Assembly: GCA_947034895.1 (NCBI GenBank)
Contig: OX344761.1
Span: 28,036,863 to 28,100,862, forward strand
From: Rhytidiadelphus loreus
Lineage: Eukaryota > Streptophyta > Bryopsida > Hypnales > Hylocomiaceae
Reading direction: 5' to 3'
Length of the DNA: 64,000 nucleotides
In this document: in pieces, positions 11,723 to 23,609 of the stretch
Numbering within the stretch: position 1 is the first letter of the stretch
Layout: the number at the start of each line of letters is the position of its first letter
Notes under the pieces: model-generated
The model's database searches: none
Told to the model about the DNA's origin: nothing
What the model saw: only the letters and a program-made list of their open reading frames with translations
Translations under genes and position numbers: made by a program

Positions 11723-14700
11723 ATGGTTGATGGTCGAAGGTCTCCTAGGCGTGAAGACTTTCATGTTTTGATGGAGACGTCTTGTGAAGTTCCTTTTGGA
11801 TTGGAGAGGCACGTGGTTGCAATGTCTGCAACAAAGGCTGCGAAACGCGACGCAGAGAAGGAGTCCGCTGCTTGCCGTCATGAGCTGAAGGGGAAGGCGG
11901 TTTGTGTAGAAGATTCAAAAGCCCATCAAAGCACACGGCAAGCTACTTCAATTGCTCAGTTTTTCACCAACTCTCGAAATGCAATAAACAAGCAACCCAT
12001 TTGCCTTGAATCCGACTCGCACTCGTAGTGAACTGATTCAAGATCTGTTCCATGCTTGAACTCTGTGTCTGTAGACACATTAGAGAATCAACCCCGAGTA
12101 CTTTCGAAGAGTAGCAGCAGTCGAGCGGACATTCCAGGGCTGCAGTTTTCAGAGGCTGTGCAAGAGAGCCACCGGCAATTACAAGATGATCTGCTGGAAA
12201 TCTCCGATGGTGAAAAAGACATTGAGTTTGATGATGATCTCCAAGTCCTCCCTGCACCTAAGAAACCCAAGGTCAATTACGATTGAACTTAACGTTTCTA
12301 GAATGAGTGGGCTGCAAAACTAGTGTGGGCAGAACCGATTAGAGAAAACGATGGGCATGTGCATCTTGTCAAGTTCACTGTTTGCTCCACCTTTGAGAAA
12401 AATCCAAAGATCTTGGGGCCTAGTGGGACACCCTTACCAAGCACAAGGGAAGGAGGAAGGCAACATTTGATATGCCAAAATACAACGTCAAACAAGGCGA
12501 ATGGTATATCTCTATGACAAGTAGGCATCAAATTAATCTCAAACACTTCGTTGCTAGACAACCTGCTTCAGTACTGCAGCAGGTCAACATGACCACTTTG
12601 ACTTTGAAGTCCAAGAAGATTGTCCAGTTTGCCACGATCTACCAGATCCTATCATTTGGACGTCCAATGGTTGAATACAAAGAGCGACAATCTCTGTATG
12701 CGTTTTTGAGTGTCCTCAATTTACCAAAGATGCACTAGTCGGATTCATCAGGGTGGAAGATGGCCAACTTTCTATACGAGCAAGTCAAGGAGTCAATCAA
12801 GAAGAAATTGAACGCTGCATACTTCATTGCCATCACTTGTGATGAAGTGACCACCGTCGACAATGGCAGCTGGATTTGCGTGCACGCCTACAATGTGGAG
12901 AATTATATTAGAATTCCTCACTTAATTTGCTTGAAACGTTTGGTTGATGGATCTGGAGCAGATACCTTGACTTTGCTCATTGTCAAGGCTTTGGAGTGCG
13001 CTGGTGATTTAACCATGGAGCAAATGTCGAGCCGTCTGTTGTGTTTTGGTGCAGATGGAGTGAGCACCTTCCAAGGCGTTCGCAGTAGGGTAACCATGCA
13101 AATCCACTCAAAATTTGCTCTTTTTTGTATGGGTGTTCATTGCATGGTCCACAAGTGTAATCTAGCTGCAAAGTCCTTGTCTGCGCTGCCTGTGTTTTCA
13201 GTTATTGAACAGGTGGTCCAGAAAATACACTCTTATTTTAGTAAGAGTCCAAAGCGATTATGCGAGTATCAAAAATTAGCGGAGGTGATGGAGACGAAAG
13301 GGATGAAACCACTTTTTTAAGTAACAACCAGATGGGTGTCACTACTGGAGCCACTACGGAGGTTGTTGGTTGATTATCGGACGCTTCTAGCAAAGATGAA
13401 GGAAGATGTCGGGAAGAATGACGCTGTAGAGGTATGTTCGTTACGAAACCCAAGCGCCACATTCAATATTCACTGCGGAGCCCAATCAAACGCATGTACA
13501 GCATGTGCCCATCTGGTCAAACGCAAACGGAAGGGGGTCTTGAGACATTTTATAATAGCAATGTAGGAGCTAAATCTAGAGCTGCATTGACTAATTTAAA
13601 CAGTGGGAGGAATCTGGGCACGCAAAACTATGTGAAAATTAGCAGAGATAGGACGGAGTGTGTTAGAAGTACGCTTATTGTGGGGCCAATTGTAAGAAAG
13701 TCGGGCCTCTCAATCCAGTATGAATTTTAAGATTGTTTTCTTCTTGCAATATGTCATGTTGGACAATACCTAACCTACACTTCTATCTGTCTTGTGAAGA
13801 AATGTTTGGATCTCATGTTGGACCCGTACACACTTTTGGAAATGACGGCTTTGATGCCACTCTTGGAAACAATCGACCTACTAGTGACATTTGCCCAAAA
13901 GCGTGATGTCTATGTGTGCGACTTTGTTGCCGCCTTAAAGATTGTTGAAGGGCAGTTGTATACTTTGTATGTGGACAAGGCAAGTGCGTATGGTGGAGAC
14001 AAGTTTTGGGCGTGGAAAAATGTGTTGGATTGCTTGCACAGCCAGATTCATACTAAGTGGATTTCCAACCTCAACAACGAGTCTGCTCAGCTGGTGTTCG
14101 TTGCTAATGGCCAGTCGATTTGGACACTGCACCAAGATACAACAGTAGATCGAGATGTCTTTGCTTCTGTGGTGCCACCATCAAGACATAGTGCACAGGT
14201 CAGATTTACCGTTGCACACTTCATTGCCGCTTGTTTTCCGGTTATCAAAATAACCCGCTCCAAGGAAAAATCAAGAAATTAATCCAAATTCCAAGCACAA
14301 TAAAATGATAGACAATGCGATTTCTTGCAATGAGCTACATCTTTGTTTCCTTGTCCTCATCTGTTGAAACCAGTGATTAGGACTTGAGTGCTACTGAGGA
14401 ATTTAAAATTTGTTTTGCAATAAGCTAGATTTGTGTTTCGTTTGTCGTTATCTTGCAGAAACCAACGATTGAGACTTCACTGGTACTATACAAAAAAACA
14501 ATCTTGCAATAAATTGCAATTTGTATTTCTTTATCGTCATTTGTAGAAATCCAGCGATCGAGACTTGAGTGCTGCTATACAAAAAGAAATTCTTGCAATA
14601 CCCTAGACCTGTGTTTCCTTGTCGGTATTTGCAAAAATCTACGACGAGACTTGAGTGGTGCTATACAGAAAAAAATTCTGACAATAAGCTAGATTTGTGT

Positions 14701-15636
14701 TTCCTTATTGTCATCTGCAGAAATCAACAATTCAGACTTGAGTGCTACTTAGGAACTTGTTTTCTTGCAATAAGCTAGATCTGTGTTTTCTTTTTGTCAT
14801 TTGCCTTGAATCCAAACTTCCGTGGTGCTTTACAGAATCACCTTTGCAAATTGCCTTGAAATTACGCAGAATAGAACTAAACAGCTAAGCGTGAAATAGT
14901 GGAGATAGTACACTGACCACCTCCTGTCAATTGAATACCTCCATTATGCACAGTACACTGATCACTTCCTTGTATGTAGAGTGTGTAATGTAGTGGCAAT
15001 TAGATTAATGATTATGAAATTGTGTGCATTGTTGTAGCGGCAGCCAGGGAGTTGTTGAGAGAGCTGGAAGCAAGGTTTCTCTCACACAACATAATGGATG
15101 CACTTGGCATTGTATACCCGCAGTATTGGCTTCAAAGTGATGCGGAAGAGTGTTTCCCAAAACATTTGGCAGTGTTCATGGACTACTACTATGAGCCAAA
15201 GTTGGTAGAACCTGATAAGGTAAAGCGCTTGGTTCCCCCTGTTTTGGACAGGTACAAATTGGAGACTAAGTAAGGCTTATTCAAATTAGCCATGTTCAAT
15301 AATGCTAAGAAGCATATGGAAGTTCCCTTCAACCTAAACCCCCTCACCTGTTTGTGGCGCTATTTAGATACTTGCACTGTTCTGAGAGTCAAGGCATTTC
15401 TAGAGTATTATAAGTTGGCTCAAGTTGCAATAGTGCAAGTTCTAGGTTCAGTTGAGGATGAGAGATGCTTTAGTTCACTTGCATTTCTCAAAAACAAATT
15501 GTAAAATTCTTTGGACATGCATTTGGAGTGTGTGGTGGGAATGTACTCACAAAAGATTTTTAGCCTAGAGACCTATCCATATGACGATGCCTATAATCAG
15601 TGGGCAGCTGCAGCAGACCGTAGATATGGGCTTTGA
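11723..15636 (+). pseudogene. Broken hAT transposase (left arm)
   Basis: Coding blocks in order: a basic, Ser-rich N-terminus (11723-12292); a block with GRRK, DMPKYNVKQGEWYISM and NLKHFVARQ (about 12330-12738); the catalytic-core-like block with FIAITCDEVTT, LLCFGADGVSTFQG and GVHCMVHKCNLAAKSL (12760-13320); TTRWVSLLEPLRRL (13324-13434), ending at a GTATGT donor; LLVTFAQKRDVYVCDFVAAL (13794-14282); and a C-terminal block with GSVEDERCFSSLAFLKNKL (15292-15636), the hAT dimerisation signature. Damage: a frameshift near 12420 and in-frame stops at 12736-12738, 13318-13320, 15271-15273 and after FLKNKL near 15502. Introns probably separate some blocks, including the tandem-repeat stretch 14321-14830. 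It cannot make a full transposase. The mirror copy has the same lesions. Confidence 0.85.
14321..14830 (+). repeat. Six-copy 86-90 bp tandem repeat inside hAT
   Basis: Units start near 14322, 14412, 14501, 14590, 14677 and 14762. The consensus parts are TTCTTGCAATAAGCTAGAT, TGTGTTTCCTTGTCGTCAT, TGCAGAAA and GAGACTTGAGTGCTACTA. It lies between two transposase coding blocks, so it is probably intronic. Confidence 0.8.
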
Positions 15637-16961
15637 GGTGGTTCTAGATTTTATAGACTTGTTGAAATTTTAAATCCATGCATGGTCTATGCCTCTCTCT
15701 TGAATGGATGGGCCCTGAGCAGCTTGGCTTCTTGTGTCCATCAAGATTCTCTTTCAATGAACATTTTATTTTTATGCATGTTGCCAATTGTACATTGCAT
15801 GCATTGTCAAATGGTGCCTGAATTCACACAAATCATTCTTTGAATTCGCCTTAGTATCTTCAAAAGTAATTTGCCAAGTGCCAGAAATTATGTGAATGTC
15901 TTTTCATTTTTGCCTTTTCTGCTTCAAAATATTTTTGCAAAGTGCCAAAATTTTCTATTAGCTCCTCTTAATTTTTGCTAGATGAAGTAGACCGAAATGC
16001 GATTGTCGCCAGCTTGCCTCTCGGTGGAAATTTCATCCCTCACCATGTGGGCAACACAAGCACAGACCCTAGTAGCGAGTCTAGCTTTTGTCTAAAAAGC
16101 TTAAAAAAGAGTTGGTTGTGACGCATTGTTGCAAATCACAAATCTTATATATACAATTCCATCATTCTAACTCCTTAAGTTCCTTGACTATGTTTTCACC
16201 AAAAATGCTCTAAAATTGCCATTTTTAGTACAAGTTCCAACTTTTAGAAGAAAAAAAACATTTTTGGACACAAAAAACCGTAGGATCTTGTAGTAAACTG
16301 GTTAGAAAAGGTGTGGAAAAAATTTCAGAAATTTCCACCGCATGGATTGCAAGATAGAGACATTCATATTCACAAAAAACATTTTTTTTCACCTTGCGAA
16401 AAACAGGGCAGTTGCACTTCACAAGCTCACTTTTCTATGAAGTTATGTCCAAAATGACGGTTCTTCTTTGAATTCTTTATCCTAGACAAGTTGGCTACGT
16501 GCTTAAAAAATTTCACATCATTTGGAATTGTACAACATATAAGGAAAAAATAGTAAGTAGAAAGAAGTAGAGTATGATTCAAAGTACAAAATTGTTAAGA
16601 ATTTAGTCGTGGAATTGAAAAATGCCAATCCCTATAGTTGCAATGTTGTAATAATCAATCTACATCCTATGGTTTTATTTTTTTCAACAAATATTGAAAA
16701 TTGAGTAAGATAAAGGACTTCAAAGTTTATTTTTAGAGCAAAGATTCTATAACTGCTTGCAAACTAAAATTCTTCATAACTTTTGACTCATTGATCCAAA
16801 TGGAATGATTCAAAGCTATCTGCATATATAGAACTCTAAAAAATCAATCTCAAGTTTTTATTTCTATAAAAAGTGACTGTATTTTATCAGCCTGGATTGC
16901 CCAACATGAAAAAAAGTAACAAATTAGGCCATGACTTTTGACTCATATTTCCAATTGTCAT

Positions 16962-18370
16962 TATGGACACTGTCATTTGCCAGTCATTTATGGATAGATT
17001 GATGCTAGTTAGTGTTGTCTTTCAGTTGGGTTGAATTGTGTGTTGTGTGGTAGAGCCAAGGATGTTGCCACTATGATTTTGTGTGATGTCTGTTCTACAG
17101 GGTGGCATTTACAATGTTTGAATCCACCAATATAGGAAGTCCTTATCGGTCAATAGTCATGTCCACATTGTATCTCAAAGGATGCTCAATTTTCATAATT
17201 TATATTGAATTTTCATAGTTTATATTTTTAGGGACTCATAGAGGGGTTGTTGTTTTCACCAATGTGAAAGGGTCTTTGACATTGGTGAAGGGAGAAAGTA
17301 AAGGGGTATTGCTAAGACACTTACTATATCTATGTAACTATGCATCATATGTGGACATTTATTTCTTTTTCTAATTGTTATGGATGTTTTTAGTGTTAAG
17401 TATTAGTAGTGATGTAGGTGCACCAGTAGAAAACATGTTATAAATGATTGTCTTAAGTGACTAGAATTTTTTTTTTTTTTTTCATTTGTATCATTACTAA
17501 TAAAGTCACTTCATGGCTATGACAAGTGTCACAAACACCTAGCATGGTTCCATTAACTCACAGTGTTGATCATAAATCTAGAGCAATTAGGTTGTGACAT
17601 AGGTTAGTATTATCACCATTGTAAGGCCTTGTGTTGCACTAAGAATTGTGCATTGTCTTGCAAACCACTCCATGGAGTTTTGTGTAAGGTATATTTACAC
17701 CTTGTCACGTTGGTAATGAATGGAGGTGAGTTTTACCTCATTCATATTTATGGATATAACAATGACAATGTTTGGGCACGCATGGAATCACTATTGCTTT
17801 ATTATTGTTGTTACTCATTCTTGTCACATGTTGGCACTATATGATATTGGCACAATGTCATCTTAGCACAATATGTTTGTAGACTACAACAAATATAATC
17901 CAAAGAATGATGTACAAAATTGTGAAATTTGTTCACCCATGTGATTGTATATTTATCTCCTTATACAATGGTCTTGTTTCTTTTTTTCAAAAGAAAAAAA
18001 AATCAATTAAATGTTAAGAGGCTAAGACTCTGGATAATACCACTTTCATCCCTTTATAATAACTAACTAGCATGCAAATTTTGAACTATCAATAGATTTG
18101 CTAAGAGATAGATTACTCATCTAATGTCAAGTTCTTGAAATAAAATTATTCAATAAATCTACACAGATTTTGGTATGCTATTTTGGTTGGTCACAAGCTT
18201 TCAATTAATAGAATAGCACAATCCATATAAAGGCCTCTAAAAGACTAGCATGAGTTTTCAAGCAACATAGAAATTTTTCGCAAGTACGTCTGACTTGAGA
18301 TCTGCAAATTTAAGGTGAAATTTTAATAGAATGCGGGGATGAGGAATATCTTTCATATGCACAAAATTTC
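16962..18370. other. Palindrome spacer
   Basis: A 1,409-bp unique centre between the arms. Positions 16962-17994 contain no convincing gene (one 71-residue ORF at 17629 with no recognisable domain) and a poly-T run near 17470. From about 17995 the sequence is the beginning of R, continuing without a break into the right arm. Confidence 0.85.
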
Positions 18371-19695
18371 ATGACAATTGGAAATATGAGTCAAAAGTCA
18401 TGGCCTAATTTGTTACTTTTTTTCATGTTGGGCAATCCAGGCTGATAAAATACAGTCACTTTTTATAGAAATAAAAACTTGAGATTGATTTTTTAGAGTT
18501 CTATATATGCAGATAGCTTTGAATCATTCCATTTGGATCAATGAGTCAAAAGTTATGAAGAATTTTAGTTTGCAAGCAGTTATAGAATCTTTGCTCTAAA
18601 AATAAACTTTGAAGTCCTTTATCTTACTCAATTTTCAATATTTGTTGAAAAAAATAAAACCATAGGATGTAGATTGATTATTACAACATTGCAACTATAG
18701 GGATTGGCATTTTTCAATTCCACGACTAAATTCTTAACAATTTTGTACTTTGAATCATACTCTACTTCTTTCTACTTACTATTTTTTCCTTATATGTTGT
18801 ACAATTCCAAATGATGTGAAATTTTTTAAGCACGTAGCCAACTTGTCTAGGATAAAGAATTCAAAGAAGAACCGTCATTTTGGACATAACTTCATAGAAA
18901 AGTGAGCTTGTGAAGTGCAACTGCCCTGTTTTTCGCAAGGTGAAAAAAAATGTTTTTTGTGAATATGAATGTCTCTATCTTGCAATCCATGCGGTGGAAA
19001 TTTCTGAAATTTTTTCCACACCTTTTCTAACCAGTTTACTACAAGATCCTACGGTTTTTTGTGTCCAAAAATGTTTTTTTTCTTCTAAAAGTTGGAACTT
19101 GTACTAAAAATGGCAATTTTAGAGCATTTTTGGTGAAAACATAGTCAAGGAACTTAAGGAGTTAGAATGATGGAATTGTATATATAAGATTTGTGATTTG
19201 CAACAATGCGTCACAACCAACTCTTTTTTAAGCTTTTTAGACAAAAGCTAGACTCGCTACTAGGGTCTGTGCTTGTGTTGCCCACATGGTGAGGGATGAA
19301 ATTTCCACCGAGAGGCAAGCTGGCGACAATCGCATTTCGGTCTACTTCATCTAGCAAAAATTAAGAGGAGCTAATAGAAAATTTTGGCACTTTGCAAAAA
19401 TATTTTGAAGCAGAAAAGGCAAAAATGAAAAGACATTCACATAATTTCTGGCACTTGGCAAATTACTTTTGAAGATACTAAGGCGAATTCAAAGAATGAT
19501 TTGTGTGAATTCAGGCACCATTTGACAATGCATGCAATGTACAATTGGCAACATGCATAAAAATAAAATGTTCATTGAAAGAGAATCTTGATGGACACAA
19601 GAAGCCAAGCTGCTCAGGGCCCATCCATTCAAGAGAGAGGCATAGACCATGCATGGATTTAAAATTTCAACAAGTCTATAAAATCTAGAACCACC

Positions 19696-22600
19696 TCAAA
19701 GCCCATATCTACGGTCTGCTGCAGCTGCCCACTGATTATAGGCATCGTCATATGGATAGGTCTCTAGGCTAAAAATCTTTTGTGAGTACATTCCCACCAC
19801 ACACTCCAAATGCATGTCCAAAGAATTTTACAATTTGTTTTTGAGAAATGCAAGTGAACTAAAGCATCTCTCATCCTCAACTGAACCTAGAACTTGCACT
19901 ATTGCAACTTGAGCCAACTTATAATACTCTAGAAATGCCTTGACTCTCAGAACAGTGCAAGTATCTAAATAGCGCCACAAACAGGTGAGGGGGTTTAGGT
20001 TGAAGGGAACTTCCATATGCTTCTTAGCATTATTGAACATGGCTAATTTGAATAAGCCTTACTTAGTCTCCAATTTGTACCTGTCCAAAACAGGGGGAAC
20101 CAAGCGCTTTACCTTATCAGGTTCTACCAACTTTGGCTCATAGTAGTAGTCCATGAACACTGCCAAATGTTTTGGGAAACACTCTTCCGCATCACTTTGA
20201 AGCCAATACTGCGGGTATACAATGCCAAGTGCATCCATTATGTTGTGTGAGAGAAACCTTGCTTCCAGCTCTCTCAACAACTCCCTGGCTGCCGCTACAA
20301 CAATGCACACAATTTCATAATCATTAATCTAATTGCCACTACATTACACACTCTACATACAAGGAAGTGATCAGTGTACTGTGCATAATGGAGGTATTCA
20401 ATTGACAGGAGGTGGTCAGTGTACTATCTCCACTATTTCACGCTTAGCTGTTTAGTTCTATTCTGCGTAATTTCAAGGCAATTTGCAAAGGTGATTCTGT
20501 AAAGCACCACGGAAGTTTGGATTCAAGGCAAATGACAAAAAGAAAACACAGATCTAGCTTATTGCAAGAAAACAAGTTCCTAAGTAGCACTCAAGTCTGA
20601 ATTGTTGATTTCTGCAGATGACAATAAGGAAACACAAATCTAGCTTATTGTCAGAATTTTTTTCTGTATAGCACCACTCAAGTCTCGTCGTAGATTTTTG
20701 CAAATACCGACAAGGAAACACAGGTCTAGGGTATTGCAAGAATTTCTTTTTGTATAGCAGCACTCAAGTCTCGATCGCTGGATTTCTACAAATGACGATA
20801 AAGAAATACAAATTGCAATTTATTGCAAGATTGTTTTTTTGTATAGTACCAGTGAAGTCTCAATCGTTGGTTTCTGCAAGATAACGACAAACGAAACACA
20901 AATCTAGCTTATTGCAAAACAAATTTTAAATTCCTCAGTAGCACTCAAGTCCTAATCACTGGTTTCAACAGATGAGGACAAGGAAACAAAGATGTAGCTC
21001 ATTGCAAGAAATCGCATTGTCTATCATTTTATTGTGCTTGGAATTTGGATTAATTTCTTGATTTTTCCTTGGAGCGGGTTATTTTGATAACCGGAAAACA
21101 AGCGGCAATGAAGTGTGCAACGGTAAATCTGACCTGTGCACTATGTCTTGATGGTGGCACCACAGAAGCAAAGACATCTCGATCTACTGTTGTATCTTGG
21201 TGCAGTGTCCAAATCGACTGGCCATTAGCAACGAACACCAGCTGAGCAGACTCGTTGTTGAGGTTGGAAATCCACTTAGTATGAATCTGGCTGTGCAAGC
21301 AATCCAACACATTTTTCCACGCCCAAAACTTGTCTCCACCATACGCACTTGCCTTGTCCACATACAAAGTATACAACTGCCCTTCAACAATCTTTAAGGC
21401 GGCAACAAAGTCGCACACATAGACATCACGCTTTTGGGCAAATGTCACTAGTAGGTCGATTGTTTCCAAGAGTGGCATCAAAGCCGTCATTTCCAAAAGT
21501 GTGTACGGGTCCAACATGAGATCCAAACATTTCTTCACAAGACAGATAGAAGTGTAGGTTAGGTATTGTCCAACATGACATATTGCAAGAAGAAAACAAT
21601 CTTAAAATTCATACTGGATTGAGAGGCCCGACTTTCTTACAATTGGCCCCACAATAAGCGTACTTCTAACACACTCCGTCCTATCTCTGCTAATTTTCAC
21701 ATAGTTTTGCGTGCCCAGATTCCTCCCACTGTTTAAATTAGTCAATGCAGCTCTAGATTTAGCTCCTACATTGCTATTATAAAATGTCTCAAGACCCCCT
21801 TCCGTTTGCGTTTGACCAGATGGGCACATGCTGTACATGCGTTTGATTGGGCTCCGCAGTGAATATTGAATGTGGCGCTTGGGTTTCGTAACGAACATAC
21901 CTCTACAGCGTCATTCTTCCCGACATCTTCCTTCATCTTTGCTAGAAGCGTCCGATAATCAACCAACAACCTCCGTAGTGGCTCCAGTAGTGACACCCAT
22001 CTGGTTGTTACTTAAAAAAGTGGTTTCATCCCTTTCGTCTCCATCACCTCCGCTAATTTTTGATACTCGCATAATCGCTTTGGACTCTTACTAAAATAAG
22101 AGTGTATTTTCTGGACCACCTGTTCAATAACTGAAAACACAGGCAGCGCAGACAAGGACTTTGCAGCTAGATTACACTTGTGGACCATGCAATGAACACC
22201 CATACAAAAAAGAGCAAATTTTGAGTGGATTTGCATGGTTACCCTACTGCGAACGCCTTGGAAGGTGCTCACTCCATCTGCACCAAAACACAACAGACGG
22301 CTCGACATTTGCTCCATGGTTAAATCACCAGCGCACTCCAAAGCCTTGACAATGAGCAAAGTCAAGGTATCTGCTCCAGATCCATCAACCAAACGTTTCA
22401 AGCAAATTAAGTGAGGAATTCTAATATAATTCTCCACATTGTAGGCGTGCACGCAAATCCAGCTGCCATTGTCGACGGTGGTCACTTCATCACAAGTGAT
22501 GGCAATGAAGTATGCAGCGTTCAATTTCTTCTTGATTGACTCCTTGACTTGCTCGTATAGAAAGTTGGCCATCTTCCACCCTGATGAATCCGACTAGTGC

Positions 22601-23609
22601 ATCTTTGGTAAATTGAGGACACTCAAAAACGCATACAGAGATTGTCGCTCTTTGTATTCAACCATTGGACGTCCAAATGATAGGATCTGGTAGATCGTGG
22701 CAAACTGGACAATCTTCTTGGACTTCAAAGTCAAAGTGGTCATGTTGACCTGCTGCAGTACTGAAGCAGGTTGTCTAGCAACGAAGTGTTTGAGATTAAT
22801 TTGATGCCTACTTGTCATAGAGATATACCATTCGCCTTGTTTGACGTTGTATTTTGGCATATCAAATGTTGCCTTCCTCCTTCCCTTGTGCTTGGTAAGG
22901 GTGTCCCACTAGGCCCCAAGATCTTTGGATTTTTCTCAAAGGTGGAGCAAACAGTGAACTTGACAAGATGCACATGCCCATCGTTTTCTCTAATCGGTTC
23001 TGCCCACACTAGTTTTGCAGCCCACTCATTCTAGAAACGTTAAGTTCAATCGTAATTGACCTTGGGTTTCTTAGGTGCAGGGAGGACTTGGAGATCATCA
23101 TCAAACTCAATGTCTTTTTCACCATCGGAGATTTCCAGCAGATCATCTTGTAATTGCCGGTGGCTCTCTTGCACAGCCTCTGAAAACTGCAGCCCTGGAA
23201 TGTCCGCTCGACTGCTGCTACTCTTCGAAAGTACTCGGGGTTGATTCTCTAATGTGTCTACAGACACAGAGTTCAAGCATGGAACAGATCTTGAATCAGT
23301 TCACTACGAGTGCGAGTCGGATTCAAGGCAAATGGGTTGCTTGTTTATTGCATTTCGAGAGTTGGTGAAAAACTGAGCAATTGAAGTAGCTTGCCGTGTG
23401 CTTTGATGGGCTTTTGAATCTTCTACACAAACCGCCTTCCCCTTCAGCTCATGACGGCAAGCAGCGGACTCCTTCTCTGCGTCGCGTTTCGCAGCCTTTG
23501 TTGCAGACATTGCAACCACGTGCCTCTCCAATCCAAAAGGAACTTCACAAGACGTCTCCATCAAAACATGAAAGTCTTCACGCCTAGGAGACCTTCGACC
23601 ATCAACCAT
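19696..23609 (-). pseudogene. Broken hAT transposase (right arm)
   Basis: Same coding blocks, frameshift and in-frame stops as the left-arm gene at mirrored positions (core 22012-22572, C-terminal dimerisation block up to 20040). The shared lesions show that decay happened before the inverted duplication or was copied by gene conversion. Confidence 0.85.
20502..21011 (-). repeat. Six-copy 86-90 bp tandem repeat inside hAT (right arm)
   Basis: Mirror of 14321-14830, with the same copy number. Tandem repeats change copy number quickly, so equal arrays argue for a very recent duplication, ongoing conversion or an assembly artefact. Confidence 0.8.

Larger units (their letters stand above)
10708..16114 (+). 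mobile_element. 5,407-bp hAT transposon (left arm)
   Basis: The ends are defined by the 8-bp duplication GTTGTGAC on both sides and by the empty site in R copy 1. Terminal inverted repeats are short and imperfect: CAACCCTTTTTT at 10708 against AAAAAAGAGTTG at the other end. Eight-base duplications and a transposase with a C-terminal hAT dimerisation motif place it in hAT. It is GC-richer than the surrounding R. The first kilobase (10708-11722) has only poorly supported short ORFs and is probably promoter and leader. The transposase gene runs left to right and is broken. Confidence 0.88.
6115..16961 (+). repeat. Left arm of 23-kb palindrome
   Basis: Every position x here matches the complement of position 35332 - x in the right arm. 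The outer match ends between 6114 and 6115, and the inner match ends after 16961. All open reading frames, including their stop codons, recur at exactly mirrored coordinates, so there is no net insertion or deletion between the 10,847-bp arms. Spot checks at both ends and around 15600/19700 gave no mismatch. Contents, outer to inner: chromodomain ORF, gene-free DNA, reversed R copy with nested hAT. R is cut off abruptly at 16961. Confidence 0.95.
7908..16961 (-). repeat. Dispersed repeat R, truncated copy in left arm with nested hAT
   Basis: Reverse-complement copy of R, split by the hAT element at 10708-16114. It corresponds to 18371-27424 of the right arm, so it lacks the first 376 bp of that R copy. 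R is interrupted exactly at the palindrome's inner breakpoint, whereas the right-arm copy continues into the spacer. This suggests the left arm is the derived copy. Confidence 0.75.
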
